DNA of 64,000 bases from Vibrio nitrifigilis (GTDB taxonomy: Bacteria > Pseudomonadota > Gammaproteobacteria > Enterobacterales > Vibrionaceae), in the NCBI RefSeq assembly GCF_015686695.1, contig NZ_JADPMR010000004.1, positions 62,001 through 126,000 on the forward strand, read 5' to 3'. Below, in pieces: positions 8,813-16,892 of the stretch (positions are counted from its first letter, which is position 1; each line of letters starts with the position of its first letter). The notes under the pieces were generated by a model that had not been told where the DNA came from, did not search any database, and saw nothing but the letters and a program-made list of their open reading frames with translations. Both the position numbers and the translations under genes were made by a program.

Positions 8813-9999
8813 GCTGGCCAGTAGTGAAGTTAGGTGAAATTGCAACTTTTGTACGTAATGGTGCATCAATTAAGCAATCTTCTACTGCCTCTGGTTTAAA
8901 GATCACAAGAATTGAAACCATAGCAGAGCGAGTTGTAAACCTAGATAAATGTGGTTATGCCGATTTGTCCGAAGATGATTATCAGGAATATCGTTTAAAA
9001 AGGGATGATATTCTAATCAGTCATATCAATAGCGAGAAACACTTAGGCAAGTGTGCGATTTTTGAAGAAGAGCGTAATGATATTGTTCATGGCATGAACC
9101 TCTTATGTTTCAGAGCAAATGGAAAAGTGATACCTAAATTTCTATATCACTTTTTTTCGAGTGGTGTCTTTTTGGCGCAATTACCAAGGATTACAAAAAA
9201 ATCGGTAAACCAAGCAAGTTTTACAGTAACAAACTTTAAAGAGCTTGAAATACCACTCCCCCCACTAGCCGAACAAAAACGCATCGCCGCGATTTTGGAT
9301 AAAGCCGATGCCATCCGTCAGAAACGTCAACAAGCCATCAAACTGACTGATGAGTTTTTGCGTAGCGTGTTTTTGGAGATGTTTGGTGATCCGGTTACTA
9401 ATCCGAAGGGGTGGGATGAGCATATATTAAAAGATATCGCAGATATTCGCTCAGGTGTAACCAAAGGGAAAAAAGTCTCTTCTGAAAATGCCGTTACTTT
9501 GCCATATATGAGAGTGGCTAATGTTCAAGATGGTTATTTAGATTTAACGTCGATACAAGAAATTACAGTATCTAAGAAAGATGCTGAAAAATGTAAGTTG
9601 CTCAAGGGGGATATCCTTCTTACAGAAGGAGGAGATCCTGATAAATTAGGACGTGGGCATGTATGGTCAGATGAGTTAGATAACTGTATTCATCAAAACC
9701 ATATATTTTCAGTACGAGTAAACGATTTCGATACCGTTAGGCCAGAATTCTTGAGTGCCTTGATAGCATCTCAGCGTGGTAAACGGTATTTTCTCAAAGT
9801 AGGGAAGCAAACTACTGGTATTGCAACTATAAATAAAACTGTTTTGAGTGAGTTTGTACCTTTTATTCCTCCTATCGAATTACAGGATAAGTATCTAAAA
9901 ATTGTCCGATCAATCAATGACAATGATTTAAAAGAAGATAGTTCTTATTCTGACTTGTTTAATTCACTTTCCAAAAAAGCTTTTTCAGGCCAACTATAA
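8809..9999 (+). CDS. hsdS: Type I restriction-modification specificity (S) subunit
   Basis: The protein has 396 residues. It has two target-recognition domains (about 1-155 and 205-360), each followed by a conserved helical spacer. The central spacer is clear (PLPPLAEQKRIAAILDKADA, then FLRSVFLEMFGDP). The distal one is shorter (PPIELQDKYLKIV, then LFNSLSKKAFSGQL). The two recognition domains differ from each other, so the target should be an asymmetric bipartite site that cannot be read from sequence. The start overlaps hsdM by four bases. A terminator follows the stop directly. The AT-rich recognition domains contrast with the surrounding hsd sequence, as is common for exchanged S domains. 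Confidence 0.95.
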   Translation: MSWPVVKLGEIATFVRNGASIKQSSTASGLKITRIETIAERVVNLDKCGYADLSEDDYQEYRLKRDDILISHINSEKHLGKCAIFEEERNDIVHGMNLLCFRANGKVIPKFLYHFFSSGVFLAQLPRITKKSVNQASFTVTNFKELEIPLPPLAEQKRIAAILDKADAIRQKRQQAIKLTDEFLRSVFLEMFGDPVTNPKGWDEHILKDIADIRSGVTKGKKVSSENAVTLPYMRVANVQDGYLDLTSIQEITVSKKDAEKCKLLKGDILLTEGGDPDKLGRGHVWSDELDNCIHQNHIFSVRVNDFDTVRPEFLSALIASQRGKRYFLKVGKQTTGIATINKTVLSEFVPFIPPIELQDKYLKIVRSINDNDLKEDSSYSDLFNSLSKKAFSGQL

Positions 10000-10004
10000 A
10001 TGTC

Positions 10005-10031
10005 AGAGGTATCTTAGGATGCCTCTTTTTT
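10005..10031 (+). terminator. Intrinsic terminator of hsdRMS
   Basis: A 9-bp stem with one G-T pair (AGAGGTATC / GATGCCTCT), a TTAG loop and a T6 tail lies 5 bp after the hsdS stop. Confidence 0.85.
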
Positions 10032-10047
10032 GATCAAAGGTTAGGTT

Positions 10048-10706
10048 TGCAAGCAACTTCAATTTAGTGCTAGCAATGCGTTTAATAAATGGCTCAAAGC
10101 TGATTTTCCTCGTTTACCAACGGAGCAAGGCAAACAAGCCGGAGTCAATAAGCTAAGTTCGAATACCGTTACCATGAGCTGGCAGGGGCATCTGATTGAA
10201 AACCCTTACCGCTCGGTGGATAAAACCTTAATCGTTTGTGAAGCCAATAGCCGCTTTACCTATTTTATTCCACTTAATCGCCAATTTTTCACGCCAGATG
10301 AACTCGCTGAGAGGCTAAAAATAGAGTGGCAATTTGCCTTTGTCGAAGCCTTGGAAATATGCGGCTTAATTGGCCATCATGATATTGCTACGCTGCTGTC
10401 AAAACTCAATGATATTGATTCACATCACTGTGGATTAAAAACACCGACCTGAGTATTAACGGCCATATCGCTGACGCCGCTCAATGGGTGACGCAAACCT
10501 TAGAGGATAGAAATCTCGAACGTTTAAGCCAGCCGTTGGCGTTTGAGATTTCTAGCTATATTAATGCTCAAACCAAGAGCATTACGGTGAACAACAAGAA
10601 GCAGCGCTTTATCCCAATTGAGCGCTTGCTTTAATACGTTCAACTCATCACGGAAGTAACTCCACTTTCTGGTGATATGAGTAATGTGGTTCCGTTTAGG
10701 CGCTAG
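10048..10706 (+). pseudogene. Decayed gene for a conserved protein of unknown function
   Basis: A protein-like frame starts without a start codon (KQLQFSASNAFNKW from about 10051; the ATG expected before it is missing). It continues through SWQGHLIENPYRSVDKTLIV and WQFAFVEALEICG, and breaks at about 10415-10435. It resumes one frame away (LWIKNTDLSINGHIADAAQW) up to an in-frame TAA at 10632. After that stop the same frame still reads YVQLITEVTPLSGDMSNVVP and then FRR before TAG at 10706. So it has three lesions: lost start, frameshift and nonsense codon. The intact protein would be about 215 residues. It may belong to a DUF6933-like group (W-x-x-H-L-x-E pattern), but I am not sure. It separates the hsd operon from the next cluster and marks a site of rearrangement. 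Confidence 0.65.
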
Positions 10707-10887
10707 GGATGTCTTTACTGACGCCATTTCGCACTCTCAATGTAACAGTCGTTACCAGTAGTCATCTTTCTTGCTGTTTCCATTGCTTTCCCCATTAGTC
10801 TTCTCCGGTCAATCCTAATTAGGTTGATAGTAAGGTGAATGGCTGACCGTGTTGATTATCAGAATTATTATGCACTAATTTTGATAT

Positions 10888-10903
10888 TGGTTTACATGTC
10901 GCA
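10888..10903 (+). promoter_or_regulatory. Weak sigma54-like promoter before the DUF3696 ATPase
   Basis: TGGTTTACATGTCGCA keeps GG and GC at the right spacing but departs from consensus in the -24 block and at one -12 base. The same stretch also offers a sigma70 reading (TTGATA at 10881, 17 nt, TAGGGT at 10904), so the type of promoter is undecided. Confidence 0.3.
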
Positions 10904-10907
10904 TAGG

Positions 10908-10932
10908 GTTTAGTGGCATAATGTCACTAAAC
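10908..10932 (+). promoter_or_regulatory. Palindromic operator-like site
   Basis: GTTTAGTG and CACTAAAC form perfect 8-bp arms around a CATAATG core that is itself symmetric. The result is a 25-bp near-perfect palindrome centred at 10920, about 22 bp before the ATPase ATG. Its position near the likely transcription start suits a repressor site, though it could also act as a leader hairpin. No adjacent gene is an obvious repressor. Confidence 0.45.
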
Positions 10933-10954
10933 TTATTTTCCCACGGATGCTTCA

Positions 10955-12418
10955 ATGAAAATCACCTCTCTGACGATTGGTGGCTTTAAAGGAATTAAAA
11001 ACAAAGCCACCATTCCTCTTGCTCCCATTACCTTGTTTTTTGGCGCTAACAGCACGGGTAAAAGTACTGTACTTCATGCTTTGCTATATCTTTATGAAGT
11101 GGTAGCTAAACGTAATTTTGATGCACAATACAGCTCGATAACGGGCGAAGCACTTTACTTTGGTGGTTTTCATAATCTGGTCCATGGTAAACAACTTGAT
11201 GGTGTCATCACGTTAGGTGCAACGCTTGATTTTAGAGATGGTGCATCGGATATTTGGGATGACTACTTATCTGATTCAGAGCGATTTTTTCTTGAAAATT
11301 CACTTATGTTAACCCCTGATGCTGAAACAGATGTATTCACCTTTGAAATTGATATCCGTTGGGATCGGCAAAAGCAAAGGGCGTTTGTTAGCCGATATGA
11401 GTGCAGTAGCCACAGAATCAAGTTTTTTCAGATTGAAACAAAGCAAGGAATGCCAAATAGTCAAATTAGTCATTACCAACCGCTACCTCATTGGGAAGTC
11501 GAAGATGAGTTTAAAATAGAAAACTTGTTTCCGTCAGGTGAGTGGAAAAATATCACCATTGAAATTCAAGATTCTTTACCTCGTATAGATAAGCGACTTG
11601 ATTTATCTGATTCTACTTTACAATGGGAAACGAAAGTTGCACTGCCCATAGACTCCATGCTTTTTATTGAAGCTGCATTATCTCAAGCCACATTAGCGCC
11701 TTTAAAATTACTTGCCAAAAAACTCAATGATCTGATCCATATTGGACCGTTACGTATAGTGCCAACCCGTTCCACTGTATTAAATAAAAAATCCAATTCA
11801 GATCGCTGGTATGATGGCACGGCCGGTTGGGAAACCTTTGCTTTTGCAAAAATGGCACTTCATGATTCAGTGAATAAAAAATTTAATTCTCCAGAATTTT
11901 TTAATGCGGGTTATCAATTTCAGCCAGTAACTTATGGTGAAGAACCACAATCAGAAAAAAGAGTGGAGTTAACTGAAGTAAATACAGGGATTAAACTAAC
12001 CCCGACAAATGTGGGTATTGGTATTTCTCAGGTATTTCCTTTTGTTGTTGCAACCAGTATAGACAAAGAACTTTTGGTATCTTGTGAGCAGCCAGAATTG
12101 CATATTCACCCTAAATGGCAACTATCTTTGGCCGATATGATGTTGGAAGCGGTGCATAATAATCCTGATCGGATGTTTTTTATTGAAAGTCACAGTGAAC
12201 ATATCCTCTTACGCTTATTAAAACGACGTCGTCAGACGGCAGATGAAGAAATCTCGTATCTTCCTTTCGGTTGCAAGAAACAAGATGTACAAATTATTTT
12301 TTGTGAACAGCAGAAAGGCCAGACTAAATTGATCCCAATAAAAACAACTGATGAAGGAGAATTTGATGCTCCTTGGCCAAATGGGTTCTTTGAGGAACGC
12401 GGGGAGGAATTGTTCTGA
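10955..12418 (+). CDS. AAA ATPase of the OLD/ABC-like class with DUF3696 C-terminus
   Basis: The protein has 487 residues. N-terminal ITSLTIGGFKGIKN is followed by Walker A GANSTGKS (30-37). Near the end come CEQPELHIHP (Walker B region of SMC/ABC-like ATPases) and FFIESHSEH (the D-loop/H-loop region). It closes with PWPNGFFEERGEELF, typical of DUF3696 proteins. Such ATPases are usually found in phage-defence or conflict operons with a nuclease partner. Its stop overlaps the next gene (TGATG), so the two are co-translated. There is no nuclease (TOPRIM) domain in this protein, so cleavage would come from neighbours. Confidence 0.85.
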   Translation: MKITSLTIGGFKGIKNKATIPLAPITLFFGANSTGKSTVLHALLYLYEVVAKRNFDAQYSSITGEALYFGGFHNLVHGKQLDGVITLGATLDFRDGASDIWDDYLSDSERFFLENSLMLTPDAETDVFTFEIDIRWDRQKQRAFVSRYECSSHRIKFFQIETKQGMPNSQISHYQPLPHWEVEDEFKIENLFPSGEWKNITIEIQDSLPRIDKRLDLSDSTLQWETKVALPIDSMLFIEAALSQATLAPLKLLAKKLNDLIHIGPLRIVPTRSTVLNKKSNSDRWYDGTAGWETFAFAKMALHDSVNKKFNSPEFFNAGYQFQPVTYGEEPQSEKRVELTEVNTGIKLTPTNVGIGISQVFPFVVATSIDKELLVSCEQPELHIHPKWQLSLADMMLEAVHNNPDRMFFIESHSEHILLRLLKRRRQTADEEISYLPFGCKKQDVQIIFCEQQKGQTKLIPIKTTDEGEFDAPWPNGFFEERGEELF

Positions 12419-13305
12419 TGTTACATTTAGAAATTGCAGTTGCACCATCAGAAATCCATACACTTCAGGATCTTGCTTTACTAGAGGCAAGGTTAGGTTT
12501 TGATAAAGGGACGGTATTATCGAGCTTTCCTAAAGCATGGTTTAGAGATGTCGCAGAACGATTGAAAGCTATAAATAACGGCGTAGGCAGAGAGAAGCTG
12601 ATTGAACGATTAAGACGATTCAAAGAAGGAAAAGTCGTTGCTTTCAACCGACAGTATAGCGGTGATACTTGGGCAGATGCTGCCAGAGCCAGTCATGATA
12701 ATGAATCGTTTCATCGGCTCGTTGAAGAATCATTTAATGAGTTACCGGTCTATGTGCATGCGTTAACAGATTTAGATGATGATGACTTTGAATTTGTCAC
12801 CCACTATCGTAGACATGCCGAGGATTTAGCCGATGCTGCAAAAGCGTTATTAATAGGGGCTGAGAAAGTTACTATTTATGATCCGTATATTTGCCTAACT
12901 AAAAATGGCTACAAAAAAACGTTACTTGCGATGATGGATTTGTGTTGTAAAGCTGAAGTTGAGTTTCATATTTTTTCTGAGGAAGACGGGAAACGAGACT
13001 GGGTTTTAAGGCAAACTGCACTTGATGCATTTAAAGCTGAAATGCCAGAGAACATACGTTTATATTGGTATTGCGCAGATGATAGTGGTTCTGGCTTTTT
13101 GCATCCAAGAGGCTTATTCACTGCAAAAGGTGGTTTGATTTATGACCGTGGTTTTGAAGAACCAAACAACCATGATCAGCGTGACAAACTTACAGATATT
13201 ACGCCAATGTCGAGAAATATGTTGGATGAAAAATCTATGTCTTATAGTAGTTCACAACAATACGATGATTTCGAGTTGGTAAGAGACGTTTGGTGCTCTC
13301 ATTGA
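12418..13305 (+). CDS. Phospholipase-D-like protein of a defence cluster
   Basis: The protein has 295 residues and its start overlaps the ATPase stop (TGATG). The second half has a strand-rich KVTIYDPYIC segment and then LHPRGLFTAKGGLIYDRGFE. This resembles a variant HKD motif with H-x-R in place of H-x-K, like the PLD-type domain found at the C-terminus of MIT proteins. Only one such motif is seen. The first half is not recognised. It may be a nuclease or a nucleic-acid-binding adaptor between the ATPase and the helicase; this is inference from context. Confidence 0.6.
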   Translation: MLHLEIAVAPSEIHTLQDLALLEARLGFDKGTVLSSFPKAWFRDVAERLKAINNGVGREKLIERLRRFKEGKVVAFNRQYSGDTWADAARASHDNESFHRLVEESFNELPVYVHALTDLDDDDFEFVTHYRRHAEDLADAAKALLIGAEKVTIYDPYICLTKNGYKKTLLAMMDLCCKAEVEFHIFSEEDGKRDWVLRQTALDAFKAEMPENIRLYWYCADDSGSGFLHPRGLFTAKGGLIYDRGFEEPNNHDQRDKLTDITPMSRNMLDEKSMSYSSSQQYDDFELVRDVWCSH

Positions 13306-16300
13306 TGGTAAACAAATTTACTATTTTAGAAAAATTATTTCCTTTTATAAAATATGATTTAACGGTTAGTCATAGTAAAATCAAAATGTTAGCGTTTGGC
13401 ATGTTTGTTGATATGGCTATTGTACCAACAGTTCAACGGGAGATGCCAACTGATGCCAAATACTTATTCAACCCAGATCATATTCCCAGCATACTTTTTT
13501 CCAAGCTGTAAGGTCGGGGAAAATCTAGTCGAACGTTTTGCTCATGACTCAATGAGTGTAACGGCTGATGTTTTCTTAACAGAACACCATGACATTGTAT
13601 ACGTGAAAACCGACAGACAATCACCGTTTGATCAGTTTTACATTGTTAAAAACGGTCAGGTTAATCTGGATAGTTGTGATGATTTACCCGTTTTGAAAGT
13701 GAAGGTTCCATCGCAAATAAATTCACTCAATGAAGAAACGGACCTCGTTTGGATTCGTCATCCGTTGAAGCCGCTTGGCGAATGTACACCTGAACAGATT
13801 ACCGAAAACTGGATTGGTAAGTTTCGGTTTAAAACTGAAGAGATTGAGCATGGTATTTCCGGGCTTCGCATCCCTCAAATAGGCGCACTCCACGCCATAT
13901 CGGCTGAATTTTCCCGTAGCACCAATATTGAACCCTGTACGGTTGTGTTGCCAACAGGAACCGGGAAAACCGAAACAATGTTGTCGACCACCATTTATCA
14001 CCGCTGTCATAAAGTGTTGGTGTTGGTGCCGTCAAATTCATTACGCGATCAGGTTGGGGATAAGTTTAAAACGCTAGGCTGTCTGCCAGAATTGGGGGTA
14101 ATCGAAGATGATATCTTGTTCCCAGCGGTAACCAAGATTAAGCGGCGAATAAAAACAGCAACAGAAGCGAGAGAGCTTCTTGCAAAATCTAATGTGTTAA
14201 TTGCTACGCCACAAATCTTAACGTCTAAGTACTCTTCACCAGACGTTCTTGACATTATTTGTCGAGAGTGCAGTCATTTATTTGTTGATGAAGCTCATCA
14301 TATTTCAGCGCAGAAATGGTCGGAGATCAGAGACAAATTTAAAGGTAAACGCGTGGTGCAATTTACTGCGACACCATTCAGAAATGATACGCAAAGTTTA
14401 GGGGCTCGCATTATCTACAACTATACGATGAGCGAGGCTCAACAGGCCGGATATTTTACCAGTGTGCAACTGCAGCCTGTGGAGGAGTATTTTGAAAACC
14501 AGATGGATACTGCTATAGCTGAAAAAGCATTGAGCATTCTGAGGCAGGATTGGGAAAAGGGCTATGATCATTTAATGATGGCTAGAACCAAGACAAAAGA
14601 GCGAGCTCAAGCTGTCTATGCACTTTACCGCAAATTAGCTCCTGAACTTAATCCTATTCTAGTCTACTCAACATTGTCTAAAAAAGAGCAGAATCATCGC
14701 CTGGAAGCGTTAAAAAATAAAACTGCCAAAATTGTCGTTTGTGTTGATATGTTGGGAGAGGGATACGATCTACCTAATTTGAAAATTGCAGCTATTCACG
14801 ATCACCACAAAAGCTTAGCTATTACCCTGCAATTTATTGGTCGCTTTACTCGTGTTTCAAACAAAGAAAATCTGGGAACTGCCAGTGCGGTCGTCAATAT
14901 AGCAGATCCTGGTATTGAAGGTGCATTACAAAAACTTTACGCCATTGATGCTGACTGGGATGCAGTTTTACGACGGCTTTCAGAAAATCAGATTGAACGG
15001 GAAGTTCGGTTACAGGAAGTGGTGGACTCATTAAAAGGAGAAGGCGATTTACACAAACAGCTTTCTCTATGGAATTTACACCCTTCTTTTTCTGTCATGC
15101 TTTTTCAAACCGATTGCCAGTATTGGAATCCAGAAAGATTTGTTGAGCTGTCGTTTACTCATGATGCCCAGTGGCATGCAATATCGACAGATGAAAATCT
15201 ATTAGTCATCCTGGCATTATCCAGTACGACTGTAAAATGGGGAAACTTTAAAGACATCAAGGATCTTAATTATAAAATTCTGATGGCGCATTGGGATCAG
15301 GAACGGAATGGACTCTTTATCTATTCCAACGATTATAAGGGATTTAAGGTAGAGAAATTGGCGGAAAAACTCTGTGGTGATTCAGCCGTAGTTATGTCCG
15401 GTAAGCAAATATTTAATGTACTGAATGGTATCGAGTATCCATTAGTAACCAATCTGGGATCTGCTCAAAATGGTGCTATCAGCTTTACTCAGTTCTTTGG
15501 TCCCAATGTAACCGAAGGTTTAAGTAATGTAGAGCGTTCGACATCAACCTTAAGTAATATTGCAGCCTTAGGGTATGAAGAGGGTGAAAAAGTATTATGG
15601 GGATGTTCTGAGCGTAAAGGAAAAGTTTGGTCCCCCAAAGCAGGTTCTGTTGCCGATTGGTTGGATTGGGTAAAAGCGGCGTGGGATAAAGTGATTTCAG
15701 GTGATACTGATGAAGCAAATATTACTCGGGATTTTTTGCGGCCAATTAAGATCGATCAACCACATGGCAGTAAGCCCATTTCAGTTCAGTGGGGTGAGCA
15801 ATTACAGCAACGTTATGAAGATAAAGTCCATGTGTATTTTGGTACTACAAGCCATTATCTGTATGAAGTAGATTTAAAAGTAGATTGGGATGAAGCCACT
15901 TACAACCCTGTTATCACCTTTGAATCTCATGGAATATCTTCCAAATATGAGTTGGAGATTAGCAGCGACCATAAGAGAGGGTATGATTACCGGCTGTTGA
16001 ATGGAGGTCAGATATCTATTCAATTCGGTAACTCAGATCCAGAGCCACTTATTGATGTCATGGTTAAAGACCCTATATATATTTATTACGCTGACGGTTC
16101 ATTTTCTTATAACTGTTATTGGATTGAAGTGAAGGACAATATTGGTGAGTTTCATCGTGACAATTGTACGGCAATGGACTGGCCCGTGAATATTACCAAT
16201 GAATCTATGGACAAACAAAAACTTGCTGACAGCATCCAATATCATACCTGGCAATGTATTAACGATGAATTCGATATTATCATTAATGATGATGGTAGTG

Positions 16301-16731
16301 GCGAAGCGGCCGATTTGGTGGCAGTTAAATCCTTATCAGACAAAATTATACTGAGTCTTTATCACTGCAAATATTCTCATGGCGAACAACCAGGAGCTCG
16401 GCTTAATGACCTTTATGAGGTGTGTGGTCAAGCGCAACGTTCCGTCCGCTGGAAACACGTAGGCTTACCGTATGTGTACAGGCACATTAAACAGCGTGAA
16501 AGTCATTGGCATCGAAATGGATACAGTCGGTTCTTAAAAGGTGATATTGCTATGCTGGAAAGTTTAAAAAATCGAGCAAGAACCACTCCTGTTGAGTTTC
16601 AGGTTTTCATCGTTCAACCGGGTATGAGTAAGAAAAAAGCGACAGAAGAGATGCTTAAACTTTTGGGTACTGCAGAACTGTTTATTAAGAAAACAACAAT
16701 GGCAGAGCTGCAGGTGTGGTGTTCTGAGTAA
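13305..16731 (+). CDS. Large SF2 (DEAH) helicase with possible C-terminal nuclease, N-terminus apparently frameshifted
   Basis: ATG at 13305 overlaps the previous stop (TGATG, the same junction as the gene before). It opens a 68-codon frame (MVNKFTILEKLFPFIKYDL onward) that ends at TAA 13511. The helicase frame is open from before 13396 and continues to 16731. Dropping one T from the T6 run at 13495-13500 joins them into about 1141 residues (HIPSILFPSCKVGENLV at the join). If no shift occurs, translation could begin at ATG 13453, which has a CGGGAG site. Motifs: I PTGTGKT (about 13951), II VDEAHH (about 14284), III TATPF, VI QFIGRFTR (about 14830). Near the C-terminus an ADLVAV strand followed by YHCKYS (16309-16375) is reminiscent of a PD-(D/E)xK nuclease. 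It likely moves on or unwinds DNA for the cluster. Confidence 0.8.
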
Positions 16732-16745
16732 AATATTGCTGGAGT

Positions 16746-16780
16746 GGTAAATATATTTCCTTATTTGAAATATATTTACC
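16746..16780. repeat. AT-rich inverted repeat after the helicase gene
   Basis: A perfect 14-bp inverted repeat (GGTAAATATATTTC / GAAATATATTTACC) with a 7-nt loop begins 14 bp after the helicase stop. It has no T tract, so it is a weak terminator at best. It may be an operator for the next gene, about 110 bp downstream. A second short palindrome TGGTTAGTATTAACCA lies at 16856-16871, next to the ribosome site. Confidence 0.6.
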
Positions 16781-16892
16781 ATTATAAACAAAGATACTTT
16801 TTACATTTATATTAAAATCAATAGGTTATTGTTTGGTATAGTTGTTGATAGTTAATGGTTAGTATTAACCAATATGAAGGACTATTAAATTT

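Noticed and set aside
10524..10727. 67-residue minus-strand ORF
   Set aside because: It lies over the 3' part of the decayed plus-strand gene, whose end (VVPFRR) is convincing.
10707..10880. 26-codon minus-strand ORF (MGKAMETARKMTTGND...) with a GGAGA site
   Set aside because: Too short and isolated, with no conserved feature.
16830..16860. TGGTATAGTTGTTGA as a sigma54 promoter for the nuclease-like gene
   Set aside because: The essential GC at -12 is GA, so it fails the key requirement.
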